Assembly: GCF_019083965.1 (NCBI RefSeq)
Contig: NZ_JAHRCY010000018.1
Location: 120,561-184,560 of the forward strand
Length of the DNA stretch: 64,000 nt
Origin: Catellatospora tritici
Lineage (GTDB): Bacteria; Actinomycetota; Actinomycetes; Mycobacteriales; Micromonosporaceae
Direction: 5' to 3'
Shown here: positions 36,023 to 44,701 of the stretch, piece by piece
How the letters are laid out: each line of letters starts with the position of its first letter
Position numbering within the stretch: the stretch's first letter is position 1
Position numbers and translations under genes: made by a program
The notes under the pieces: generated by a model
What the model was told of the DNA's origin: nothing
What the model saw: only the letters and a program-made list of their open reading frames with translations
Database searches by the model: none

Positions 36023-36370
36023 CGGGCTCCTCCACGACCGCGGGCACGCTGCGCCGCGGACCCGTGGCCCATTCTGGCCCGCGAAGCTACCCGTGGGTAG
36101 CCCCTGTTCGTCACATCGAGAGCCGGTCGACGCTGCGACGGCTTGGGGCTGAGGGTTGCCGATGATCGTCGTGCGCGGTCAAATACTCGGCTATAGGTCC
36201 AGGTTCTGACCTCGGATAGCGATCATCGGCTCGAACAGCCCGAAGATCGCGACTTCCGGTCACTTCGCTGCGCCGGATGCCGGGCCGGAGCTCGACTTCC
36301 GGGCCGGAATGGCGATCCGCAACCCGAGCGGGTGGGGAATCGCGGTGTCGGCTCCGCGGGACCGGCCCGG
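36023..36370. other. 348-base intergenic region
   Basis: No convincing gene is seen between the SalK-like gene start and the end of the thioesterase gene. It holds an 11-bp inverted repeat, GCCGATGATCG (36158-36168) and CGATCATCGGC (36220-36230), around a 51-base AT-richer loop. A second small dyad TTCCGGGCCGGAA lies near 36300. It presumably includes the SalK-like promoter. Confidence 0.5.
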
Positions 36371-36859
36371 TCAGGTGGTGCGGTGGCGGGCGAAGTGGTC
36401 GAAGGTGACCGCGATGAAGACAGCGGTGGCGCGTAGCACCGGCTCGGCGGCCGCGTCGTCGATCATCGCCTCGGCGCTCAGGTGCACCTTGCGCCCGTCG
36501 GTGCCGGTGCAGTACGCCCTGATGTGCAGCGTGGTGCCGATCGGCACCGGCCGCAGGTAGTCGACGGACAGGTTCGCGGTGACCGCGGGCCGTCCCAGCA
36601 GCAGCGCCGCGCTGCCGAACGCCTCGTCCAGGGCGGCGGACAGCAGCCCGCCGTGGGCCAGACCCGGCGCGCCCTGGTGATCGCGGGTCAGCTCGACGGT
36701 GCTGTGCACCGACACCCCCTCGCCGACCACCACCCGCGAGCGCAGCCCGGTCGGGTGGGCCGGGCCGCAGCCGTAGCAGTGGTGGAAGTGCGACGGCAGC
36801 ACGCTGCCGGGCCCCGGGGCTTCGGGGTGGGGGAGGGGCGCCGTGCTCGACCGCTGCAT
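36371..36859 (-). CDS. PaaI-type hotdog-fold thioesterase
   Basis: The 162-residue protein is a single hotdog domain of the PaaI family that hydrolyses acyl-CoA thioesters. The characteristic helix is GLAHGGLLSAALDEAFGSAALL; HHCYGCGPAHPTGLRSRV precedes it, and the strand pair AVTANLSVDYLRPVPIGTTLHIRAYCT follows. The ATG at 36859 is chosen because the upstream in-frame extension (to 37045) overlaps the divergent gene's promoter and has no family similarity. The substrate is unknown; there is no linked acyl-CoA pathway. Confidence 0.85.
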   Translation of the reverse strand: MQRSSTAPLPHPEAPGPGSVLPSHFHHCYGCGPAHPTGLRSRVVVGEGVSVHSTVELTRDHQGAPGLAHGGLLSAALDEAFGSAALLLGRPAVTANLSVDYLRPVPIGTTLHIRAYCTGTDGRKVHLSAEAMIDDAAAEPVLRATAVFIAVTFDHFARHRTT

Positions 36860-36956
36860 GGCCCGAGGGTAGCGCGCGGGACGGGCGTAACTAGTTGAGC
36901 TGATTTCGCCGTTATATCCATAACATGACGAGATCGACGACAAAAGAAGTGACACG

Positions 36957-37745
36957 ATGAGAATCGACCTTCCGGCGCCCCGCAAGCTGCTGTCCGCGCT
37001 GCTGTGGACCGTTGCCGCGCTGCACCTGCTCAGCTTCGGCAGCAACTTCGTCTACCACGGGCTGGGCCTGCACCACCCCATCCCGGCCTTCACCTGGATA
37101 ACGATCTTCGTGAATGTAGACAAGGAGAAGAACCTGCCGACCTGGTTCTCCTCCGGGATGCTGGCCCTGTGCGGCCTGATCCTGTGGCAGGTGGCCGGCA
37201 CGGTGAAGGCGGCCGGCGAGCGCTACGCCAGGCACTGGCGGATGCTGTCGGTGATCTTCCTCTTCCTGTCGCTGGACGAGATCACCCAGCTCCACGAGCT
37301 GAGTCGCAAGATCGGGATCATCACCGCGGCCAAGGAGGCGTACCTGTCCTGGATCGTGGTGGCGGCGCCGTTCGTGCTGGTCTTCGCGCTGTCGTACCTG
37401 AAGTTCCTGTTCCACCTGCCGCGGCGCATCCGCCTGCTGGTCACCGGGGGCGCGGTGCTGTTCGTCTCCGGCGCGGTCGGGCTGGAGATCGTCGGGGCGT
37501 TCATCGGGCGCAAGGTCAGCGACGACACCGGTCCGGGCTGGGCGTACCTGCAGTACCTGATGGCCGCGTCGGCGGAGGAACTGTTCGAGATGCTCGGCGT
37601 CGTGGTCTTCATGTATGCCATCGGCTGTTTCCTGCACGAGCGCCAGCAGGCCGCCACCGGCACCGCCACCCCGGTCCAGCGCCCGGTCGCCCGCCATGCC
37701 CGTGCGGCCGTCGGTGCTGCCGCCCCGGACGGCACCATGCGGTGA
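36957..37745 (+). CDS. polytopic membrane protein of unknown function
   Basis: A 262-residue protein with about six hydrophobic helices: LLSALLWTVAALHLLSF, SGMLALCGLILWQVAGTV, MLSVIFLFLSL, SWIVVAAPFVLVFALSYL, LLVTGGAVLFVSGAVGLEIVGAF and LFEMLGVVVFMYAIGCFL. Two acidic motifs at membrane edges, LSLDEITQLHELSRKIG and AASAEELFEMLGV, look conserved-type and could bind a metal or cofactor. An Ala/Pro-rich cytoplasmic tail follows. The start ATG at 36957 lies 97 bases from the divergent thioesterase gene. I did not recognise the family. Confidence 0.75.
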   Translation: MRIDLPAPRKLLSALLWTVAALHLLSFGSNFVYHGLGLHHPIPAFTWITIFVNVDKEKNLPTWFSSGMLALCGLILWQVAGTVKAAGERYARHWRMLSVIFLFLSLDEITQLHELSRKIGIITAAKEAYLSWIVVAAPFVLVFALSYLKFLFHLPRRIRLLVTGGAVLFVSGAVGLEIVGAFIGRKVSDDTGPGWAYLQYLMAASAEELFEMLGVVVFMYAIGCFLHERQQAATGTATPVQRPVARHARAAVGAAAPDGTMR

Positions 37746-37785
37746 CGTGCCGCGCGGGCGGTCGGCGCTCGCTACGCTTGGTCCC

Positions 37786-40644
37786 GTGGAGTCTGGTTTG
37801 CCCTATATGGCGGGCCGGGACGCCGAACGGGACCAGCTGTTCGCCGCCGCGCGCGCCGCCGCAGCCGGGCACGGCAGCGCCGTGCTGCTGCAGGCCCCGG
37901 TCGGGCTGGGCAAGACCACCCTGCTGGATCACCTGGCCGCCGAGTGCGCCCGGCTCGGCATGCGGGTGCTGCGCGGCACGGCCGAGGAGCTGGAGCAGGA
38001 GCTGCCGTTCGCGGCGATCTCCACGTGCGTGGCCGACACCCGTACCATCGCCGCCGACCCGGACCTGGCCCACGTCGCGGCCCTGCTGCGCGGCGAGGGC
38101 GCCCTGACCCACAGCGCCACCGCCGCCAACCATGAGCTGGCCCTGACCGAGGCGATCCTGGACCTGACCGACCGGTGGCTCAGCCGGGGCCCGCTCGCGC
38201 TGCTGCTCGACGAGGCCCAGTGGACCGACCGGGCCAGCGCCGTGGTGCTGCACCGGCTGGCCCGCACCATCGAGCAGACCCCGCTGCTGCTGGTCATCGC
38301 CGCCCGGGTGGTGGCCCAGGGCGAGGCCCTGGACGGCCTGGAACGCAGCCTCGTCGGCCGGGGCGCCACCGTGCTCACCCTGCCGCCGCTGACCCCCGAA
38401 CAGACCCGCGCCCTGGTCGAGCACCGACTCGGTGCCATACCGTCCCCGGCGCTGCTGGCCATGCTCGACGCGGCCGGCGGCAACCCCACCTACCTCGGGG
38501 CGATCCTGGCCGACGCGGTCAAGGACGGCACCGTCGTGGTCGCCGACGGGCGGGCGGACCTGGCCGCCGGTGCCCGGCGGGACGGCGTGCCCCGGCCGCT
38601 GGCCGAGATCGCCGCGCACGAGCTGGAACTCATCCCGCGCCGCTACCGCGAGGCGGTGCAGACCGCGGCCGTGCTGGGCGCGACCGTGGACGTCGGGCAG
38701 CTCGCCGCCGTGCTCGACACCCCGGTGATGGACCTCGCCGACGTCATCTCCGACGCCATCCGGGCCGGGATGCTCGTCGAGACCGAGCAGACGCTGCGGT
38801 TCCGGCAGAACCTCACCCGCCAGGCGCTGGCGCAGAGCCTGCCCGCGGCGGTGCGCGCCGCGCTGCACCAGCGCGCCGGACGGGTGCTGGAGCAGCAGCA
38901 CGCGCCCGTCGAACAGGTCGCCGCGCACCTGCTCGCCTCGGGACGGCTCGAAGGCGACGACATCGCCTGGATCGAGGCCAACGCCGACGTGCTGCTCGTG
39001 CGCGCCGCCGAGCCGACGGTGCGACTGCTGCGCCAGGCCCTGGCCTCGGTCACCGGCCAGGCGGCGGACCTGACCGCGCGGCTGCGCCGTCACCTGGTCC
39101 GGGCGCTGCTGTGGGCGGGCGACCCGGTTCAGGCCGAGACGCAGGCCCGCGAGGCGCTGGCGGGCGACGTGCCCGCCGACTCGGCGTGCCGCACCGAGCT
39201 GCGCTGGCTGCTCACCCAGGCGTGCTACCGCCAGGGACACCTGCAGGACACCATCGACACCGTCGCGGCGGCCCTGGCCGACCCGGACACCACCGTGGGG
39301 CAGGCCGGGCGGCTGCGTGGCACCGCCGCGGTGTGCCTGCTGCTCCTGGGACGCTACGACGAGGGTATGGCCTGGGCCGACCGCTCCGTCGCCGACGGCG
39401 AGTCGGCCGCCGACGACGCGGCGATCGGCATCGGCAGCATGGCCAAGGCGTTCGCGTTGAGCCGCGACGACCTCACCGAGTCGCTGACGCTGGTGGACCG
39501 GGCCATCGGCTGCCTCGGTCCCGGCATCCAGCCCGACCTTCAGGTCGACCCGTACACGCTGAAGGCGTTCTGTCTGATCGAGCTGGACCGCCTCGCCGAG
39601 GCCGACGAGGCGAGCGCCACCGCGGTACGGGTCAACCAGCGCTCCGGCGGCATGTATCTGACCAGCGCGTACGTCGCCCGCGCCCACCTGCGTTTCCTAC
39701 AGGGGCGCTGGGACGACGCGCGAGCCGAGTGCCGCACCGGCCTGGACGGGCCCGACCCGCTCGGGCACGCCTCGCGGCTGTGGGCCTTCGACGCGCTGAT
39801 CGGGGTGCACCGCGGCGAACCGGGCGCGGGGCTGGACGTCCCCGCCATACCGGTGGCCCCGGAGGACGACGGCGGCAACCGGGTGCTGGTCCAGTGGGCG
39901 CAGGCGCTGGGCGAGGAGGCGCTGGGTGGCTACGACAAGGCCTTCGAACTGCTGCATCCGGCCTGGGTCCAGGCGGGCGGCGTGTGGGGGCAGCGGCTGA
40001 TCTACCGGATCACCGCGGATCTGGTCCGCACCCTGGTCGCGCTCGGCCGCGACGGCGAGCTCGCCGAGCTGGTCGAGGCGCTGCGCGAACTGGTCGACAG
40101 CCAGCCGGTGCCCAGCCTGCGCGGCTGCCTGGCCCTGTGCGAGGGCACCCGCAGCGGCGACCCGGCGCCGCTGGCCGAGGCCGTGGTCTGGTTCCGCCGT
40201 GCGGGCTGGCCCCTGTACGAGGGCTACGCCCACGAGGCCGTCGCGGTGGCGCACGCGAACAACGGCGCGACCGCCGACGCCCGCGCGGCCCTGCGCCGGG
40301 CGCTGGCGGTCTACGCCGAGGTCGATGCCGACTGGGACGTCGGCCGGGCCAAGGCGCGCGCCCGGCAGGCGGGGCTGCGCACCGGCGTACGCGGCACCCG
40401 CAACCGGCCCAAGCACGGCTGGGCCGCGCTCACCGACACCGAGCTGCGGGTGGCCGAGCAGGTCGCGGCCGGACTGTCCAATCCCGACATCGCCGCGCAG
40501 ATGTTCCTGTCCCGGCGTACCGTGCAGTCGCACGTCTCCAGCATCCTGGCCAAACTCGGCCTCACCTCACGCGTCGAACTGGCCGTGGCCGTCCATTCGG
40601 CCGCCGACCGCACCCACCCGGTGACGGAGCAGCCGGGCGGGTGA
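37786..40644 (+). CDS. LuxR-family regulator of the large ATP-binding (LAL) type
   Basis: The 952-residue protein has an N-terminal ATPase with Walker A APVGLGKTTLLDHL (about residues 36-45) and Walker B ALLLDEAQWTD. A long helical TPR-like middle follows, then a C-terminal LuxR helix-turn-helix: LTDTELRVAEQVAAGLSNPDIAAQMFLSRRTVQSHVSSILAKLGL (about 885-930). LAL regulators of the MalT type activate transcription on ligand and ATP binding. The GTG at 37786 gives MESGLPYMAGRDAERDQL; an ATG at 37807 is an alternative, and the longer upstream frame runs into the preceding gene. Its targets are not clear. It converges on the serine hydrolase gene. Confidence 0.9.
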   Translation: MESGLPYMAGRDAERDQLFAAARAAAAGHGSAVLLQAPVGLGKTTLLDHLAAECARLGMRVLRGTAEELEQELPFAAISTCVADTRTIAADPDLAHVAALLRGEGALTHSATAANHELALTEAILDLTDRWLSRGPLALLLDEAQWTDRASAVVLHRLARTIEQTPLLLVIAARVVAQGEALDGLERSLVGRGATVLTLPPLTPEQTRALVEHRLGAIPSPALLAMLDAAGGNPTYLGAILADAVKDGTVVVADGRADLAAGARRDGVPRPLAEIAAHELELIPRRYREAVQTAAVLGATVDVGQLAAVLDTPVMDLADVISDAIRAGMLVETEQTLRFRQNLTRQALAQSLPAAVRAALHQRAGRVLEQQHAPVEQVAAHLLASGRLEGDDIAWIEANADVLLVRAAEPTVRLLRQALASVTGQAADLTARLRRHLVRALLWAGDPVQAETQAREALAGDVPADSACRTELRWLLTQACYRQGHLQDTIDTVAAALADPDTTVGQAGRLRGTAAVCLLLLGRYDEGMAWADRSVADGESAADDAAIGIGSMAKAFALSRDDLTESLTLVDRAIGCLGPGIQPDLQVDPYTLKAFCLIELDRLAEADEASATAVRVNQRSGGMYLTSAYVARAHLRFLQGRWDDARAECRTGLDGPDPLGHASRLWAFDALIGVHRGEPGAGLDVPAIPVAPEDDGGNRVLVQWAQALGEEALGGYDKAFELLHPAWVQAGGVWGQRLIYRITADLVRTLVALGRDGELAELVEALRELVDSQPVPSLRGCLALCEGTRSGDPAPLAEAVVWFRRAGWPLYEGYAHEAVAVAHANNGATADARAALRRALAVYAEVDADWDVGRAKARARQAGLRTGVRGTRNRPKHGWAALTDTELRVAEQVAAGLSNPDIAAQMFLSRRTVQSHVSSILAKLGLTSRVELAVAVHSAADRTHPVTEQPGG

Positions 40645-40680
40645 GCAGACGGTGCGCACAGCTGACGCGCCGAACCCTGA

Positions 40681-42060
40681 TCAGCGGCCGCGCCAGCCCG
40701 CCGGATCCACGCCGCCGGGCACGTCGGCGCCCGCGTCGTACGGGGTACGGGTGAAGACGAAGCTGCCCAGGTCCAGATGGTCGACGGTGCCGTCGGCGCG
40801 GCGCACCACGCGCAGCGTCTCCCCGGCGTAGTAGCCGTCCAGACCCAGCCAGGTGCCGTCGGGCTGCGCCTTCAACCGGGCGCCGCGACCCGTCCCGACC
40901 AGCGGGCCGAGTTCGAGGTCGCCGTCGGCGCACAGCTTGAGGCCCACCCCGCCCGGCCCCCAGTACCAGGGTCCGGTCAGCTCCAGCAGCGCCGGGTCGA
41001 ACTCGGCCAGCGGCTGCCACGGCTCGGGGATGCGCGGCTCGTGCTCGCACACGATGCGGACCAGGTCCGCGCCCAACCCGCCGATCGATATGCCGGAGGT
41101 GGTGTTCGCCAGCACCACGGCGGCGATCCGTTCGGTCGGGCTGAACCACAGCACGGCCAGGAAGCCGGGCATGGAACCGGTGTGCCCGGCCAGGATGCGG
41201 CCGTGGTCGCGCTTGAGCTGCAGACCCAGGCCGTACCCGCCCTCCCACTGGTCACCGTCGGGCGGGCTGGCGGCGGTGCGCATCAGCTCGACCGCGGCGG
41301 CGGGCAGCACGGCCGGGTGGCCCTCGGCCAGGAACGCCGCGAACCGGCACAGGTCGGTGATGGTCGACCAGAGCTGGCCCGCCGGCGCCAGTCGGCCGGC
41401 GTCCTCGGTCGGCTCGGGCAGCAGCACGTCCGCCCACGGGTGCACCGCCCAGCCCAGCGCGTGCGGGGCCTGTGGCAGCAGCGAGGTGCGGGTCATCCCC
41501 AGCGGCGTCAGGATCTCCCGCTGCAGCACCTGCTCCAGCGACTGCCCGCGCAGCCGCTCCACCAGCGCGCCCAGCAGCGCGAACCCCGGGTTGGAGTAGT
41601 GGAACCGGTGCCCGGCCGGGTGCTTGCGGTAGTCGTCGTCGAGGATGTCGCCCAGCTCCGGTCGCAGGTCGCCCGGGGTGCGCTCCCACCACGGCGCGGG
41701 CGTCTCGGCGGCGACGCCGCTGGTGTGGGCCAACAGCTGGAAGATGGTCGCCGAGCCCGCGGGGGCGTCGGGCAGGTGCCGCGACAGCTGGTCGTCGAGG
41801 TCGATCAGGCCTTCCTCGCGCAGGCGCAGCACCAGTACGGCGACGAAGGTCTTGGTCAGCGAGCCGATCCGGTACTGCGTGTCGTCCCCCGGCACCGCGC
41901 CGTCGACCAGGCCGTAACCCTCGCTCCAGACCCTGGCGCCGTCGCGTAGGACGGCCGCGGTCATCGAGGGCGCCCGGCCCTGGGTCTGCGCGGTGGCGAT
42001 GCGGTGCAGCAGGGCGCGGCTGGTGGCCGGCAGCAGTGTCGTCTCAGGCATGCGGCACAT
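40681..42060 (-). CDS. serine hydrolase of the beta-lactamase/D-aminopeptidase (class C-like) family
   Basis: This 459-residue protein has the class C beta-lactamase-like catalytic triad motifs: S-L-T-K (S67, K70), Y-S-N (155-157) in HRFHYSNPGFALLG, and H-T-G in ILAGHTGSMPGF. A C-terminal beta-rich domain (about residues 340-440, TGPWYWGPGGVGLKL) follows, as in esterase/peptidase EstB- and Pab87-like proteins. No signal peptide is evident, so a cytoplasmic esterase or peptidase is more likely than a resistance enzyme. ATGs at 42060 and 42051 are both possible. The substrate is unknown. Confidence 0.88.
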   Translation of the reverse strand: MCRMPETTLLPATSRALLHRIATAQTQGRAPSMTAAVLRDGARVWSEGYGLVDGAVPGDDTQYRIGSLTKTFVAVLVLRLREEGLIDLDDQLSRHLPDAPAGSATIFQLLAHTSGVAAETPAPWWERTPGDLRPELGDILDDDYRKHPAGHRFHYSNPGFALLGALVERLRGQSLEQVLQREILTPLGMTRTSLLPQAPHALGWAVHPWADVLLPEPTEDAGRLAPAGQLWSTITDLCRFAAFLAEGHPAVLPAAAVELMRTAASPPDGDQWEGGYGLGLQLKRDHGRILAGHTGSMPGFLAVLWFSPTERIAAVVLANTTSGISIGGLGADLVRIVCEHEPRIPEPWQPLAEFDPALLELTGPWYWGPGGVGLKLCADGDLELGPLVGTGRGARLKAQPDGTWLGLDGYYAGETLRVVRRADGTVDHLDLGSFVFTRTPYDAGADVPGGVDPAGWRGR

Positions 42061-42124
42061 CGTGCCATGCGTGAAGGGACCGGCGGGGGTACGCCCGCCG
42101 GTCCGAGGGACGGATGACCGTGGC

Positions 42125-42472
42125 TCACCAGCGGTTGCCGCCGTGGTGGTTGTCGCCGTGGTGGTTGTTGCCGTGATGGTTGTTGTGGTTGTTGTAGTGG
42201 TGGTTGTTGTAGTGGTGGTGGTCGTTGTACCAACGACACTTGTACGACGTGTAGCGGTGGTGGTGGTGCCAGTACGTCTGCCGGTAGCAACGTCGCCCCG
42301 TGTCGGGCGCGGCCGCCGTCGTGTCCTGAACGGACACCTGCCCGACGGCCGGTGCCGCCGCCGCCGCGGGTTTGGCCATGACCGCCGCGCCGGTGAGCAT
42401 GACCAGTACGATCCCGATCACGGTCACCAGCGCCCGCAACCGGGCCCCTGCCACCTGAACTGCCTCCTGCAT
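42125..42472 (-). CDS. secreted His/Asn-rich peptide
   Basis: A 115-residue product preceded by a strong ribosome binding site (GGGAGGAGG seven bases before the ATG at 42472), so it is very likely real despite low complexity. A signal peptide (VTVIGIVLVMLTGAAVMAKPAAAA) ends near residue 39. The mature part has two cysteines (RRCYRQTYWHHHHRY and SYKCRW) and then a tail of HHH, NNHH and GNNHHGDNHHGG blocks, with about 24 histidines in total. Such a tail could chelate Zn, Ni or Cu at the cell surface, or resemble excalibur-less calcium or antimicrobial tails; no family was recognised. Confidence 0.75.
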   Translation of the reverse strand: MQEAVQVAGARLRALVTVIGIVLVMLTGAAVMAKPAAAAAPAVGQVSVQDTTAAAPDTGRRCYRQTYWHHHHRYTSYKCRWYNDHHHYNNHHYNNHNNHHGNNHHGDNHHGGNRW

Positions 42473-42848
42473 CGCGGTGCCTCCTCCCTGGAAGCTGTTG
42501 CGTGGATCACACCATTGAAGAACGGCCTTTTGACCTGGTCAAAGGCGTGTAAGGCAGATCCGCCGCCAGCCCGGCCGCCACTCGAGGAGGTTCACCCGGC
42601 GTTCACGGAAGGCCCCTACTAACCGGCAGGTAGATCGGATACCCGGGCGGTAACCCGGCGCCACGCGTCCGCTTGGCGACACACGCTGACCTGGGTGAAC
42701 TTCGAGTGAACAGAAGCGGTGGCCGCTCTGGTTCCTACGATGCGGGAGAGGATTCTTACCTACCGGCCGGTCAGCGGGATTACCGGACGGCAGGCAGGCA
42801 GCCCCGGCTGCCGTCCGGACCAAGCACCGCAGCCCCTAGGCTCTATCC
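42473..42848. other. 376-base divergent intergenic region with operator-like dyad and leader hairpin
   Basis: This region separates the His-rich peptide gene from the antiporter gene and must hold both promoters. It contains TTTGACC-T-GGTCAAA (about 42529-42543), a dyad well placed for control of the peptide gene. It also contains CCGGACGGCAG/CTGCCGTCCGG (42783-42793 and 42808-42818) just upstream of the antiporter start. GTTCAC and GTGAAC words occur at about 42593 and 42696. No open frame here looks coding. Confidence 0.55.
42783..42818 (+). promoter_or_regulatory. leader hairpin upstream of the Na+/H+ antiporter gene
   Basis: CCGGACGGCAG (42783-42793) pairs perfectly with CTGCCGTCCGG (42808-42818) around a 14-base loop, 30 bases before the antiporter GTG. 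As an 11-bp GC stem close to the ribosome binding region it could act in the leader RNA or as a protein site; its role is not known. Confidence 0.55.
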
Positions 42849-44420
42849 GTGAATGCGCTGCTGGTAGCGGTGGTATTGGCCTCGGTGGTAGTCGCGGTGA
42901 CCGCGCTGTCGCGCAGGTACGGCTTGCTCAACCCGATCGCGCTGGTGATCGTGGGCCTGATCCTCGCCCTGGTGCCGGGCTTCCCGGCGCTGCGGTTGGA
43001 ACCGGAACTCGTCCTCATCGGCATCCTGCCGCCCCTGCTGTACGTCGCGGCGCTGGAGACCTCGGTGCCCGCGTTCCGGTACAACCTGCGGCCCATCCTG
43101 CTGCTGGCCGTGGGCCTGGTCATCGTCACGACGGCCGCCGTCGGCCTGACCGTGCACGCGCTGATGCCGAACGTGCCGCTGGCGGCCTGTCTGGCGCTGG
43201 GTGCGGTGGTCGCCCCGCCCGACGCGATCGCCGCCACCGCCGTGGCGCGCCGGATCGGGCTGCCCCGCCGGGTGGTGACCATCCTGGAAGGCGAGAGCCT
43301 GCTCAACGACGCCACCGCGCTGGTGCTGTTCCGGGTCGCGGTCGCCGCCGCCATCGGTGCCGCCGTCGGTCCGATGGCGATCGCCGGTCAGGTGCTGACG
43401 GCCGCGGGCGGCGGCATCCTGGTGGGCGCGGTCGGGGCGCTGGCCGCCGCGTACGTACACCGCAAGACCACCGACCCGCTGCTGGACAACTCGATCTCGC
43501 TGATCACGCCGTTCGCGGTCACCGCGGTGGCCGAGTCGATCCACGCCTCGGCCGTGGTCGCCGTCGTCGTCACCGGCCTCTACCTCGGCCACCGGATGCC
43601 CACGCTGATGTCGGCCCAGTCGCGGCTGCAGATGAGCGCGTTCTGGAAGATGGTCACGTACATGGTGGAGGGGCTGGTCTTCCTGCTGGTCGGCCTGCAG
43701 CTGCGCGACGTGCTGGAGAACCTGCAGGCCCCGGCCGACCAGGTGCTGTGGCTGACGCTCGCGGTGCTGGCCACCGTCATCGGCGTCCGCTTCGTCTGGA
43801 TGTACCCGGCCACCTACCTCACTCGACTGCTGCCCCGGGTCCGCCGCCGCGACCCTGCCCCGAACATCTCCATCCCCACCGTGCTCGCCTGGGCGGGCAT
43901 GCGCGGCGTGGTCACCCTGGCCACCGCGCTGGCCCTGCCCGCGACCCTGGCCGGGGGAATGGAGTATCCCCGGGCGCTGTTCGTGTGGCTGGCGTTCGCG
44001 GTGATCGTCGGGACGCTGGTGCTGCAGGGCATGACCCTGCCGGCGGTGGCCCGGCGGCTCGGGGTGCCCCGGGACGACCCCACCCGCGACACTCTCGCCG
44101 AGGCGCAGGTGCAGCAGCAGGCCAGCAAGGCCGCCCTCGAGCGGCTGGAGCAGCTCGCCGAGCGGGCCACCCCGGACGTGGTGGCCAAGCTGCGTGACCT
44201 CACCGAGCGCCGGTCCAACTCGGTATGGGAGCGCCTGGGCGGCAATCGGGAAACCCCGTCCGCCACCTACGTGCGGCTGAGGCGGGAGATGCTGGAAGCC
44301 GAGCGGGCGGTGTTTCGGACGGCACGGGACGCGGGAAAGATCCCCGAAGAGGTTCTGGTCCGGGCTCAGCGGGACATGGACCTGGAAGAGTCGATGCTGC
44401 ATCGGATGGGAGAAGCATGA
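42849..44420 (+). CDS. Na+/H+ antiporter, CPA1 (NhaP/YjcE-like) family
   Basis: The 523-residue protein has about 12-13 transmembrane helices and CPA1 signatures: GILPPLLYVAALETS, GAVVAPPDAIAATAVARRIGLPRRVVTILEGESLLNDATALVLFR, and AGMRGVVTLATALALP. The C-terminal about 120 residues are a charged cytoplasmic domain with RDTLAEAQVQQQASKAALERLEQLAE and a helical end. It exports Na+ (or K+) for protons in pH and salt homeostasis. GTG start at 42849. The TGA overlaps the ATG of a UBP zinc-finger gene, a partner often found fused or adjacent to this antiporter in actinobacteria. Confidence 0.93.
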   Translation: MNALLVAVVLASVVVAVTALSRRYGLLNPIALVIVGLILALVPGFPALRLEPELVLIGILPPLLYVAALETSVPAFRYNLRPILLLAVGLVIVTTAAVGLTVHALMPNVPLAACLALGAVVAPPDAIAATAVARRIGLPRRVVTILEGESLLNDATALVLFRVAVAAAIGAAVGPMAIAGQVLTAAGGGILVGAVGALAAAYVHRKTTDPLLDNSISLITPFAVTAVAESIHASAVVAVVVTGLYLGHRMPTLMSAQSRLQMSAFWKMVTYMVEGLVFLLVGLQLRDVLENLQAPADQVLWLTLAVLATVIGVRFVWMYPATYLTRLLPRVRRRDPAPNISIPTVLAWAGMRGVVTLATALALPATLAGGMEYPRALFVWLAFAVIVGTLVLQGMTLPAVARRLGVPRDDPTRDTLAEAQVQQQASKAALERLEQLAERATPDVVAKLRDLTERRSNSVWERLGGNRETPSATYVRLRREMLEAERAVFRTARDAGKIPEEVLVRAQRDMDLEESMLHRMGEA

Positions 44421-44668
44421 GCTGCGAAGACCTGAAGACCGCCGAGAACCCGCCGCCCACGGCTGAGGGCTGCGAGGAGTGCCTGCGCGACGGCACCGGC
44501 TGGGTGCACCTGCGCCGCTGCCTGACCTGTGGGCACATCGGCTGCTGCGACTCCTCGCCGCAGAAGCACGCCACGCTGCACTACCACGAGACCGAGCACC
44601 CGGTCATCCAGTCGTTCGAGCCCGGCGAGGACTGGCGCTGGTGCTACGTCCACGAGGTGGTGGGCTGA
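44417..44668 (+). CDS. UBP-type zinc-finger protein
   Basis: The 83-residue protein is a single UBP (ZnF-UBP) domain. Ligands are in GCEECLRDG (C19, C22), HLRRCLTCGHIGCCDSS (C35, C38, C43), and the following His residues in KHATLHYHETEHP (H51, H55, H57, H61), then DWRWCYVHE. It starts in an ATGA overlap with the antiporter stop, so the two are coupled and probably interact; in some relatives the finger is the C-terminal domain of the antiporter. In eukaryotes the fold binds ubiquitin C termini; the bacterial ligand is unknown. Confidence 0.9.
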   Translation: MSCEDLKTAENPPPTAEGCEECLRDGTGWVHLRRCLTCGHIGCCDSSPQKHATLHYHETEHPVIQSFEPGEDWRWCYVHEVVG

Positions 44669-44701
44669 CCTGAGCACCGCCCGGCCGGTACGGTGCCGGG
44701 C

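Noticed and set aside
42125..42472. His/Asn-rich frame considered an artefact of CAC/AAC-repeat DNA
   Set aside because: Artefact reading rejected: it has a strong ribosome binding site, a good signal peptide and a non-repetitive N-terminal half, so it is listed as a gene with moderate confidence.
44225..44668. UBP zinc-finger gene considered as a longer frame starting inside the antiporter gene, or as a frameshifted antiporter tail
   Set aside because: The ATG at 44417 in the ATGA overlap gives exactly one UBP domain, and the antiporter has its own complete C-terminal domain and stop.
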